In this document: in pieces, positions 36,032-43,415 of the stretch
How the letters are laid out: each line of letters opens with the position of its first letter
How positions within the stretch are numbered: the first letter of the stretch is position 1
Assembly: GCF_046736345.1 (NCBI RefSeq)
Contig: NZ_CP157210.1
Span: 1,922,001 to 1,986,000 of the forward strand
Source of the DNA: Hyphococcus formosus
Lineage (GTDB): Bacteria; Pseudomonadota; Alphaproteobacteria; Caulobacterales; Parvularculaceae
Length of the DNA stretch: 64,000 bases
Direction of reading: 5' to 3'
The notes under the pieces: model-generated
What the model saw: only the letters and a program-made list of their open reading frames with translations
The model's database searches: none
Told to the model about the DNA's origin: nothing
Position numbers and translations under genes: made by a program

Positions 36032-37402
36032 CTAATTCATGCGCCGGACGCCGGGCTTCGGCGCAGGTTTTTTCAACATTAAATCGGTCAGTGCCCAGAC
36101 AAGCGCATCAAGGCGGTCCGGGCTTTTGCCGCTGCCGATATAGCTGGTCATCTGGTCTTCGAGCTGCGGAAACGCGCCCACATGGCGCACCCGCCCCTGT
36201 TCATAAAGCGCAGCAACCGGTTCGGCCCGTAGGCGCTTGCCCCGCGTCGCATAGACGCCGCGCACAGGCACCAAAGGGTCGATCTGGGCGATCACGGTTT
36301 TGGCCATATCGCCGCCCTGATTGACTTCGACCACGACCCGATCGGCAGAAAATTCATGATAGGCGGTGACCGCTTTTTCCGCCCACTGACGAGGCGTCAG
36401 CCCCGCCGCAGACCAGTCCGCGAGAATGAATGCGGTATGCATGTCGCCGCAATATGCAACGCCAGCGACGATGATACCGCACTCATCCGCGTCGGGGCCG
36501 CTTGTTGTGGGGGGGTCAACAGCGACCACCACTCGATCAAGGCTTGGAGCTGCGCTGATGCGTGCCGCCTCGATCAAGGTCCAGGTCCATAGCGCGCCGG
36601 CAATATCTTCGACCAGCTCGCCTAATAATTCCTGCCGCCCAAGGGCCGTGCCCTCATAAAGGGCTGCAATTTCGGTAAAGAATGCCTCTGATAAATGCGC
36701 GCGATTGTCATAGGTCGATGCGCGCGTCACATGGGTCGTTTCTGCCGCCATCAGCCGTTTGATCAGCGCCATGGGGCGCGGCGTCGTGGTTGCGATCTGG
36801 CGCGGGCGCGGCCCCAACCGCAATGCCAATTGCAGGTTCGACCATGTTTCCTCGGGGTAGCGCCATTTGCACAATTCATCCGACCACGCTGCATCGAACT
36901 GATAGCCGCGAATACCGTCGGGGTCTTCGGCAGAGAACGCATAGGCCACCGCCCCTGTGGGCCAGACAAGCCGCCGCCGCGATGCCTCATAGACCGGGCG
37001 ATCAATATCGGTCGCCACCGCGCAGATGCCCGATTGCCCCTCGATCATGACTTCCCTCGCATCGGCATAGGTTTCTGCGACCAGCGCAATGGCCGGTTGC
37101 ACCAATTCGTCATTGGCGCGGGCGGCCACAAGCGCACGCACCCATTCGGCGCCGGCGCGGGTTTTGCCGGCGCCACGCCCACCAAGAATGAGCCATGTGG
37201 TCCAATCGCTTTTTGGGGGCTTTTGATGGTCATGGGCGTTCGCCTCCCAATCCTTCGCCGCCAGCGTCGGAAACAGTTCGCGCATCGCTTCGGCCCTGAT
37301 CCGCGCGATCTTCGCGTTCAATGCGCGCAATCTGGCGGTCGATCCGTCGTTTGATGCGGCGGATGGCGTCGTCGGAGATGGGGGGGTCTTTGGCCGTTGC
37401 AT
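36032..37402 (-). CDS. GTA g2, large terminase subunit
   Basis: 456-aa DNA-packaging motor. ATPase part: Walker A GGRGAGKT (residues 74-81), Walker B-like DAAWSDE (Asp175, Glu176) and the TTTPRPM coupling motif. The nuclease part begins VVAVDPPTTSGPDADECGI near 290 with VVVEVNQGGDM later. In GTA systems this enzyme packages random host DNA by headful cutting. The start at 37402 gives a 173-base overlap with the upstream gene; the ATG at 37285 would reduce this to 56 bases. Confidence 0.95.
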   Translation of the reverse strand: MQRPKTPPSPTTPSAASNDGSTARLRALNAKIARIRAEAMRELFPTLAAKDWEANAHDHQKPPKSDWTTWLILGGRGAGKTRAGAEWVRALVAARANDELVQPAIALVAETYADAREVMIEGQSGICAVATDIDRPVYEASRRRLVWPTGAVAYAFSAEDPDGIRGYQFDAAWSDELCKWRYPEETWSNLQLALRLGPRPRQIATTTPRPMALIKRLMAAETTHVTRASTYDNRAHLSEAFFTEIAALYEGTALGRQELLGELVEDIAGALWTWTLIEAARISAAPSLDRVVVAVDPPTTSGPDADECGIIVAGVAYCGDMHTAFILADWSAAGLTPRQWAEKAVTAYHEFSADRVVVEVNQGGDMAKTVIAQIDPLVPVRGVYATRGKRLRAEPVAALYEQGRVRHVGAFPQLEDQMTSYIGSGKSPDRLDALVWALTDLMLKKPAPKPGVRRMN

Positions 37403-37637
37403 GAACGTTTCGTTCCTTTTCCTCTTCGAATTTCATTCGGCGTGCGATTTCCGCCGCGCTCATCAATGTCCGCAGGCTGCGCGCGCCGCGATCGAAACCC
37501 TCCGGCTCGTCTTCGGTTTCGAGCAAGGCAAGCGAGCGTTGATGCGCAAGCTGACGAATGCGGGCATAGAGCGATTGCCAATCGTCATCTTTTGGCTGGG
37601 CATTATGTTTGGGTTGGTTTGTCATCATGGCCCGCAT
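37230..37637 (-). CDS. GTA g1-like putative small terminase
   Basis: 135-aa charged helical protein directly upstream of the large terminase, in the position of Rhodobacter GTA g1. Visible parts: DDDWQSLYARIRQLAHQRSLALLETEDEPEGFDRGARSLRTLMSAAEIARRMKFEEEKER and a basic helical tail (DAIRRIKRRIDRQIARIERED). The start at 37637 has an AGGTG SD; nearby ATGs follow at 37628 and 37625. The small-terminase role is inferred from position and composition, and the 3' third lies inside the terminase reading frame. Confidence 0.68.
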   Translation of the reverse strand: MRAMMTNQPKHNAQPKDDDWQSLYARIRQLAHQRSLALLETEDEPEGFDRGARSLRTLMSAAEIARRMKFEEEKERNVHATAKDPPISDDAIRRIKRRIDRQIARIEREDRADQGRSDARTVSDAGGEGLGGERP

Positions 37638-37657
37638 AATGGGGCACCTGACAAAGG

Positions 37658-37675
37658 GGTGGATAACTATCCACC
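37658..37675. promoter_or_regulatory. Perfect 18-bp palindrome upstream of the GTA operon
   Basis: GGTGGATA-AC-TATCCACC: two 8-bp arms with a 2-base centre, 20 bases before the ATG of the first GTA gene. About 15 bases further upstream is TTGAAGAATTCAA (37690-37702), another short inverted repeat. The placement suits an operator for the cluster, or a hairpin in its leader; the binding protein is unknown. Confidence 0.6.
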
Positions 37676-37758
37676 AACACTAGGAAATATTGAAGAATTC
37701 AACACAAGTGATGTAGCGCCATGAGTCCGCTTCGCGTTTTAGGCGAAAGTTATAGGGC

Positions 37759-38196
37759 TTACCGGGCTTTTGTTATGCGGCTCTCCAGCGTCGCATCATC
37801 GATCTCGCCTTCGGGGATGAGATCTGGCGACACCGCAATCTTTGCGCGCTCAACCGTTTTCGGATCGCCGCTAACCAATGGATGCCACCGCGCGAGGCCC
37901 CGCCCCTCAGCCAGCCGGCGATAAGCACAGCTTTTCGGCATCCAATGAAGGGTCGAAATATTATCCGGCGTTAACTGAACGCAATCGGGTACGCGCTTGA
38001 GCCGGTTGTCATAATCGGTGCAGCGGCGCTTTTTCGCGTCAAACAGCTTGCACGCAACATCGGTTTCAAAGACATCACCGGTTTCTTCATTATGCAGAAT
38101 ATAAAGACAACACCGCCCACAGCCATCGCAAAGCGACTCCCATTCTTTGGGGGTCATCTCGCTTAGTTTTTTTGTTTCCCAAAAGGGCTTGGTCAC
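37759..38196 (-). CDS. YcgN-type cysteine-cluster protein
   Basis: 145-aa cytoplasmic protein of the YcgN/YkgJ zinc- or iron-binding family (UPF0260). Cysteines in LCDGCGRCCLYIL near residue 25, the acid-rich ETDVACKLFD and RRCTDYDNR near 50, CVQLTP and SCAYRRLAEGRGLARWHPLVSGDP near 90-110 are the family signature. Starts with GTG. Function not established. Confidence 0.9.
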   Translation of the reverse strand: MTKPFWETKKLSEMTPKEWESLCDGCGRCCLYILHNEETGDVFETDVACKLFDAKKRRCTDYDNRLKRVPDCVQLTPDNISTLHWMPKSCAYRRLAEGRGLARWHPLVSGDPKTVERAKIAVSPDLIPEGEIDDATLESRITKAR

Positions 38197-38349
38197 GGAT
38201 TTTGGCCTTGTTTACGTAAATTGTTCCCTAGCAGCTAAAGCGCCGCGAATGCAAACCGATTGCCCGGCCCGTGGCGTATTTTTCCTGCAATTGTTTATCC
38301 CCGGAAAATCAGCCTAATATCATTGGCTGGATTACGGGAGGGAAATGCA

Positions 38350-38835
38350 ATGATCCGCATACTCAAAATCGTTCTGGTTGCGTTTGTGGCCCTACAGGGC
38401 CTGACCTATTTCGTCGAAAACATTCTGAATTGGGAAGCGGCCAAGGGGGCTGTGGGCTATGTGTTGTCGCTGGCCGATCACAATGTTTACCCAAACAGTT
38501 TCGTGCCGCCGATTACCAATCCGGCATTGGTGACGATGACCTTGGTCATTATTGTCACGGGTGAATTGCTGGTCGGCGTGCTGGCCGGGCTTGGGGCGCT
38601 GCGGCTATTGTCCGTTGCCGGTAAATCCGCCGAGGAATTCAACAATGCGAAAACGCTGGCGCTTTTGGGCTGCGGCATGGCGTTGGTGGTCTGGTTCGGG
38701 CTTTTTACCGTCATTGGCGCAGGCGTATTTCAGATGTGGCAAACACCAGCCGGTGGCATGTCGATGGAAGGGGCCATGACCTATTATCTGTCCAGCGGGA
38801 TTGTGTTGCTCTTTTTGAATATGCCCGACCGCTAA
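38350..38835 (+). CDS. DUF2165 integral membrane protein
   Basis: 161 aa from the ATG at 38350, with GGAGGGAAA upstream; the longer open frame is unlikely. Four membrane helices, with LKIVLVAFVALQGLTYFVENI first, and the conserved loop NVYPNSFVPPITNPAL after it, as in DUF2165 predicted small membrane proteins. Function unknown. Ends 21 bases before the convergent regulator gene. Confidence 0.85.
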   Translation: MIRILKIVLVAFVALQGLTYFVENILNWEAAKGAVGYVLSLADHNVYPNSFVPPITNPALVTMTLVIIVTGELLVGVLAGLGALRLLSVAGKSAEEFNNAKTLALLGCGMALVVWFGLFTVIGAGVFQMWQTPAGGMSMEGAMTYYLSSGIVLLFLNMPDR

Positions 38836-38856
38836 GCCCCGGTTACTGTCCCGAGA

Positions 38857-39522
38857 TTACTGTCCCTTGACGCGATAGGTACATCGGCGCGCACCTGCGA
38901 GGATATGTTCCTCGCGGTTGACATCAACATCACTGCCAAGCACATCGGAAAAGACTTTTAGCTCGTTTGCGCAAAGGCCCGTACAGGCTTTTGCCGCCGA
39001 ACAAATCGGACAATGATTTTCAATCAACAGCCAATCGCGCCCGTCTTTTTTGACCTCGGCCATATAGCCTTCGTCGCTACGCGCTTTGGCGAGGCGTTTG
39101 ACACGCTCGGCCAATGGTTTTTCCGAATTGATCTTTTCGCCATAGGTCGCGCGCTGCTTATCGCCATGGCTTTGGATTAATTTCTTCAATCCCGCTTCGC
39201 CAAATAATTCCCGCACGGAATTGATCATCTCAACCGCCAGCCCTTGGTGCGCATCGGGGAATATCCGCGCTGCCTCTTCGGTCAGGCACCATTTCTTGGT
39301 GGGCCGTCCGCGCCCCTTGGCCTCGGATTCTGCGGCGACCAGCCCTTCCTCTTCGAGCGCATAAAGATGGAGCCGCACCGCCATCGGCGTCACGCCGAGG
39401 TCCTTGGCGAGGGCTGTCGCCGATTGCGGCCCGCCCCGCTTGAGCCGGTCAATCACCGCCCCGCGCGTTGCGCCGTCGGCATTATCGATTTTGTCGATGG
39501 GTTCGTTCGGAATTTTGCTCAT
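38857..39522 (-). CDS. SufR-like winged-helix regulator with cysteine cluster
   Basis: 221-aa regulator. The N-terminal winged helix (residues ~18-80) has TALAKDLGVTPMAVRLHLYALEEEGLV. The C-terminal part has His/Cys ligands NHCPICSAAKACTGLC near 168-183 and ARRCTYRV near 210, the arrangement used by SufR-type repressors to hold an iron-sulphur cluster. It diverges from a VOC/flavodoxin-fold operon. Two identical-design palindromes lie in the 79-base gap, so it probably controls both itself and that operon. Cluster binding is inferred. Confidence 0.85.
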   Translation of the reverse strand: MSKIPNEPIDKIDNADGATRGAVIDRLKRGGPQSATALAKDLGVTPMAVRLHLYALEEEGLVAAESEAKGRGRPTKKWCLTEEAARIFPDAHQGLAVEMINSVRELFGEAGLKKLIQSHGDKQRATYGEKINSEKPLAERVKRLAKARSDEGYMAEVKKDGRDWLLIENHCPICSAAKACTGLCANELKVFSDVLGSDVDVNREEHILAGARRCTYRVKGQ

Positions 39523-39534
39523 GGATTTTTATAT

Positions 39535-39548
39535 AAAGGAATTGCTTT
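39535..39548. promoter_or_regulatory. Candidate operator 1 for the SufR-like regulator
   Basis: AAAGGAATTGCTTT, an imperfect 14-bp palindrome (AAAG/CTTT arms, AATT centre), 13 bases upstream of the regulator start. Shares its design with site 2, 35 bases away centre to centre. Confidence 0.55.
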
Positions 39549-39569
39549 CAAAAACAAGCCGAATTAATT

Positions 39570-39583
39570 AAAGGATATTCTTT
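39570..39583. promoter_or_regulatory. Candidate operator 2 for the SufR-like regulator
   Basis: AAAGGATATTCTTT, an imperfect 14-bp palindrome with the same AAAGG start and CTTT end as site 1. It lies 18 bases before the VOC gene start and just upstream of its SD (AGGAGG), where a repressor would block transcription. Confidence 0.55.
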
Positions 39584-39601
39584 ATTAAATAGGAGGCGAA
39601 A

Positions 39602-40042
39602 ATGACCAAAGCACGGCTTGAACATGCAAATCTGATGGTCACGGGTATTGATGAAACCGCGAATTTCCTTTTGGCAGCGTTCCCGCACTGGCGCATTCGC
39701 GGCGAAGGCGGCGGTGAATGGCATGGAGTGCCGCGCCGCTGGGTTCATGTGGGCGACGACTACAACTACATCACCCTGAATGAGTTTTTCGGCCCCAAGG
39801 CCAGTGACAAACCACAACGGGATCTCGCGGGAACTGATCCGGGGCTGGCGCATCTGGCCTTTGAGGTTGATGATCTTGAAGCCATCGTCAGCAGACTGAA
39901 CAAGATCGGTTACGAATCCCATAATCTCGGCGAAGACCACCCCCACCGCCGGAACAATTATTTCAAAACCAAGGAAGGTATTGAATTCGAGTTCGTTCAG
40001 TATTTTTCCGACAAGCCGGAAGAGAGAAATCTTTATGCGTGA
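39602..40042 (+). CDS. VOC-fold (glyoxalase/dioxygenase superfamily) protein
   Basis: 146-aa single-module VOC protein. Metal-ligand-type residues are visible: His near residue 5 (RLEHANLMV), a His-containing DPGLAHLAFEVDDLEAIVSRL near 80, and the terminal Glu in GIEFEFVQYFSD near 130. Excellent SD AGGAGG. Leads an operon with a flavodoxin-fold reductase and a 73-aa protein. VOC proteins include lyases, isomerases and dioxygenases; the reaction cannot be read from sequence. Confidence 0.85.
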   Translation: MTKARLEHANLMVTGIDETANFLLAAFPHWRIRGEGGGEWHGVPRRWVHVGDDYNYITLNEFFGPKASDKPQRDLAGTDPGLAHLAFEVDDLEAIVSRLNKIGYESHNLGEDHPHRRNNYFKTKEGIEFEFVQYFSDKPEERNLYA

Positions 40043-40102
40043 AGGTGCTGAAATGGTGGAATATTTGCGCCGTATTTTTGAAAGCAGACACGGGAATGGA
40101 CA

Positions 40103-40642
40103 ATGAGCTATTTGGGAATAATCGGGACGAGCCGCTCTGGCGGACAGACAGCGCAGCTCGTCCGTGAAGTCTTCAGCGGACTTGATGACGGACAGATCAT
40201 CGACCTCAATGCCCTGAATATAGGCTATTTTGACTATGATTATGGCAATCAGGGTGATGATTTCCTGCCCATCGCGCAGATGATGATGCGTGCAGAGACA
40301 ATTGTCCTCGCCTCGCCGGTTTATTGGTACACGATGAGCGCGCAAATGAAGGCGTTTATTGACCGGTTCAACGACTTGACCGGCCCCTATAAACCGCTCG
40401 GCAAGCGCCTTGCGGGGAAACGGCTTTATCTGGTGGCAACCGGCGCGCAGCCAACCGTGCCGAATTCATTCGATCAGCCTTTTGTGGATCTGGCGAATTA
40501 TTTCGACATGCGTTGGGGCGGTATGCTGTATCAACAGGTCCGGTCCGAAAGCGAAGATATTATCGCCAATTCTGAAATTTCAGCGTTCGCACAAACGGTT
40601 AAATCACCGATTGATCTTCGCGAGGCAATGCTGTCAATTTAG
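40103..40642 (+). CDS. Flavodoxin-fold NAD(P)H-dependent oxidoreductase
   Basis: 179-aa FMN reductase/flavodoxin-like protein. The phosphate loop GTSRSGGQTAQL (residues ~8-19) binds FMN, LASPVYWYTMSAQMKAFIDRF near 75 is the family isoalloxazine-side motif, and the fold ends with a Rossmann-type strand (RLYLVATGAQ). Lies 60 bases after the VOC gene and is probably co-transcribed. Electron acceptor unknown. Confidence 0.87.
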   Translation: MSYLGIIGTSRSGGQTAQLVREVFSGLDDGQIIDLNALNIGYFDYDYGNQGDDFLPIAQMMMRAETIVLASPVYWYTMSAQMKAFIDRFNDLTGPYKPLGKRLAGKRLYLVATGAQPTVPNSFDQPFVDLANYFDMRWGGMLYQQVRSESEDIIANSEISAFAQTVKSPIDLREAMLSI

Positions 40643-40678
40643 GGTTCGGCTTTCCACCCGGCTAAAAGGGAGAGACCA

Positions 40679-40900
40679 ATGCCTGTGGCTGTTGCCATCT
40701 TGAAAAACGCAATCCCCGCCATCGTCGAAGAGCGCGATGACGCGGCTTTGCTCAAGCGGCTGAAGGACTTTCCCGAACTGCCGAATTTTTCGACCGTCAA
40801 TGAAGCGCGCGGCTATCTCGCCAAGCTTCCCTTCCCCAGCGGTTGGTTCGATTCGCTCAAAGAGGCGCAGCTCTACGCCAAGCAAGACGAGCCTAATTAA
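40679..40900 (+). CDS. Small hypothetical protein (73 aa)
   Basis: Begins MPVAVAILKNAIPAIVEERDDAALLKRLKDF and ends KEAQLYAKQDEPN; helical, with no signal peptide. GGGAGAGA precedes the ATG and it lies 36 bases after the reductase gene, so it is likely the third gene of that operon. Not recognised. Confidence 0.65.
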   Translation: MPVAVAILKNAIPAIVEERDDAALLKRLKDFPELPNFSTVNEARGYLAKLPFPSGWFDSLKEAQLYAKQDEPN

Positions 40901-41017
40901 ATGGCCCAAATAAACGCAAGCGAACATTGCCCCTTCGCTTTGGTTCCGCATAACGGGCCGAATTACCGCCTTTTCATCAAGGTCTTGAAATCTTTACGCT
41001 GATGCCCCGAAAACGCC

Positions 41018-41036
41018 CTCTTTGCATCACAAAGAG
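41018..41036. repeat. Hairpin CTCTTTG/CAAAGAG upstream of the PBP gene
   Basis: Perfect 7-bp arms with a 5-base loop, 29 bases before the PBP start. Followed on the plus strand by a short T-rich stretch (GTTATTTT), so it might end the upstream operon or lie in the PBP leader. Confidence 0.4.
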
Positions 41037-41065
41037 CAGTGTTATTTTAAATCAAGCACGTCATA

Positions 41066-43204
41066 ATGGCGGCGAGTCACGAAAAGCCCCGCATGAGCAA
41101 GCGTCCAAAGAGTTTTAGCGCCATCCTTGCCTCGCTGTTTGCCGACCTGAAAAGAGGTGCGGTTGCGGTGCGCGGGGATATCGCCAAATTATGGGCGGGG
41201 CTAACCAAAAAGAAAAAGACGGCGGCCAAAACCGGCGGCCGCGCGCCCTATCCGGAAAATGCCAAATATGACAAACGCCCCGGCGACGGATTTGCCTGGC
41301 GCAATCTTTGGGGCTCGTTCATTGGCGCGGGCGTCTCCCTCGCCTTTCTCGGGGCCTCGGCGGTTTTGGGCTTTGCCTTTATCTATATGGCCCCGCGCGT
41401 GCCCGACGATGCTGATCTCTGGAACGTCAACCGACAGGCCGCCATCATCGTTCTTGATCGCAATGGCGAAGAGATTGCGGCGCGTGGCGCACGCTATGGC
41501 GAGCATGTGGAGCCGAACGAACTGCCGGAACATTTGATCAAAGCTATTCTCTCTACGGAGGATCGCCGGTTCTTCGATCATGGCGGTGTTGACCTCAGGG
41601 GGACTTTGCGCGCCGCCATCACCAACGCGAAATCCGGCGCGGTTGTCGAGGGCGGTTCGACCATCACCCAACAGCTCGCGAAGAATCTTTTCCTCTCCCC
41701 CACCCAGACCTATGAGCGCAAAATGCGCGAAGCCTTATTGGCGCTCTGGATCGAAGGCCATTACACCAAAGACGAAATCTTGTCGCTCTATCTCAATCGG
41801 ATTTATCTCGGTGCCGGGGCCTATGGGGTCGAAAGCGCGGCGCAGACCTATTTCGCAAAATCCGCGCGCGACGTCACCTTGGCCGAGGCCGCAATGCTGG
41901 CCGGATTGCCGAAAGCGCCTTCGACCTATGCGCCGACGCAAAACCCGCTCGGGGCGCAGCGTCGCGCCGCCGAGGTTTTGGACAACCTTCTTGATATTGG
42001 TGCGATCACCGAATTTGAAGCGCGCGAAGCGCGGTCCAACCCGCCAACGATCGCAAAATATAATGTCGATAACGGGCTGGGCTATTTCTTTGACTATGCC
42101 GCCGCTGAAGCAAAACGATTGGTGCCGAATGCCAGCGGCGATCTGATCGTCCGGACCACGATCGATCAAAAATTACAGCGCGATGCGGAAGCCGCCGTGA
42201 AAGCCGCGCTCACGGTCGAGGCCCGCCTGAAAGGCGCAGACCAAGCGGCGCTGGTGGCCTATGACGCCGATGGTGCCTTGCGCGCTTTGGTCGGTGGCCG
42301 CGACTATAAGGAAAGCCAGTTCAACCGCGCTGTGCAGGCAAAGCGCCAACCGGGCTCGGCCTTTAAGCCCTTTGTCTATGTGGCGGCGATGGAAGCGGGC
42401 CTGACCCCGCAATCGCGTTTCATCGACCAGCCGATTGATATTGCCGGGTGGAAACCCACCAATTACACCCCCGGCTATGCGGGGCCGGTCCGCCTGACCG
42501 AAGCGGTCGCAAAGTCGATCAATACCGTGGCCGTTCAGGTCACCGAACGGGTGGGCCGCGCCAAAGTTGCGGCGGCGGCCAAAAGGTTGGGCATCCGCTC
42601 TGAAATCGCCGCACACCGATCAATTGCGCTCGGCGCGGTCGATGTCACCCTCGAAGAATTGACCGGTGCCTATATCCCCTTCGCCCGTGGCGGCTTGGCC
42701 CCCGAGTCCTATGCGATTTCGAGCATCGAAACCCGCGACGGCGAAGAGCTATATTACCGCGATGAACGCGCGCCCGAACGGGTCATGGCCCAAGACGTGG
42801 CGCGCGATATGAACCATCTTCTCTATCAGGTGATGTTGTCGGGTACGGGTGGCCGTGCGCGGCTCGGTCGGCGACAGGCCGCCGGCAAGACCGGCACCAC
42901 CAATGATTGGCGCGATGCATGGTTTGTCGGCTACACGCCGCAAATCATTGCTGGTGTCTGGGTTGGCAATGACGCCTATACGCCCATGGAAAAGGTCACC
43001 GGCGGTACGATCCCGGCCTCAATCTGGAAAGACTTTATGACCTCCGCCCATCAGGGCTTGCCGATGCGCAATCTAGATGGGGCCTTTCCGGCGGCACGCT
43101 ATGCCGCCGAGCCGGTATTGCTTGATTTCTACGCGGAAGTATCGCGCGGGTTAAATCGTGTGCGCCGCGATGGCGATGAACGCCGCTATAATCGGCGGCG
43201 CTAA
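41066..43204 (+). CDS. Bifunctional penicillin-binding protein, PBP1A family
   Basis: 712-aa class A PBP that polymerises and cross-links peptidoglycan. Basic cytoplasmic N-terminus (~85 residues), one membrane anchor (SLAFLGASAVLGFAFIYM), transglycosylase domain with catalytic Glu in STEDRRFFDHGG (~165) and GGSTITQQLAKNLFL, and LSLYLNRIYLGAGAYGVESAA. The transpeptidase has the nucleophile in SAFK (~430), SIN near 490 and KTGT near 607. An internal ATG nine codons later is another start. It lacks the OB-like insert of large PBP1A proteins. Confidence 0.93.
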   Translation: MAASHEKPRMSKRPKSFSAILASLFADLKRGAVAVRGDIAKLWAGLTKKKKTAAKTGGRAPYPENAKYDKRPGDGFAWRNLWGSFIGAGVSLAFLGASAVLGFAFIYMAPRVPDDADLWNVNRQAAIIVLDRNGEEIAARGARYGEHVEPNELPEHLIKAILSTEDRRFFDHGGVDLRGTLRAAITNAKSGAVVEGGSTITQQLAKNLFLSPTQTYERKMREALLALWIEGHYTKDEILSLYLNRIYLGAGAYGVESAAQTYFAKSARDVTLAEAAMLAGLPKAPSTYAPTQNPLGAQRRAAEVLDNLLDIGAITEFEAREARSNPPTIAKYNVDNGLGYFFDYAAAEAKRLVPNASGDLIVRTTIDQKLQRDAEAAVKAALTVEARLKGADQAALVAYDADGALRALVGGRDYKESQFNRAVQAKRQPGSAFKPFVYVAAMEAGLTPQSRFIDQPIDIAGWKPTNYTPGYAGPVRLTEAVAKSINTVAVQVTERVGRAKVAAAAKRLGIRSEIAAHRSIALGAVDVTLEELTGAYIPFARGGLAPESYAISSIETRDGEELYYRDERAPERVMAQDVARDMNHLLYQVMLSGTGGRARLGRRQAAGKTGTTNDWRDAWFVGYTPQIIAGVWVGNDAYTPMEKVTGGTIPASIWKDFMTSAHQGLPMRNLDGAFPAARYAAEPVLLDFYAEVSRGLNRVRRDGDERRYNRRR

Positions 43205-43207
43205 AAT

Positions 43208-43399
43208 CTAAGCCACTTTTTGCCCCGACAGGCGGTCGATCTGCGCCGACAGCCAGTCATGGTGTTTTTCGAGGTCAGCAACGAGATCGGACTCTTTTGG
43301 TCCATGTGCTGTCACGTCTTCGATCCAGAGCTGTAACACTTTTTCCTGCGTCATCAGCCAGGTGAGTAATGCGCGGTCTTCGCCCCGTTGTCTCAGCAT
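43208..43399 (-). CDS. Small hypothetical protein downstream of the TonB receptor
   Basis: 63-aa helical protein (MLRQRGEDRALLTWLMTQEKVLQLWIEDVT...HHDWLSAQIDRLSGQKVA), 16 bases after the receptor stop and on the same strand, so probably co-transcribed. No motif recognised. Confidence 0.6.
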   Translation of the reverse strand: MLRQRGEDRALLTWLMTQEKVLQLWIEDVTAHGPKESDLVADLEKHHDWLSAQIDRLSGQKVA

Positions 43400-43415
43400 C
43401 GCTGCCTCCGTTTTA

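Noticed and set aside
25048..37637. Active prophage
   Set aside because: No integrase, repressor, replication or lysis gene is present, and gene order and small head-tail genes match the GTA pattern.
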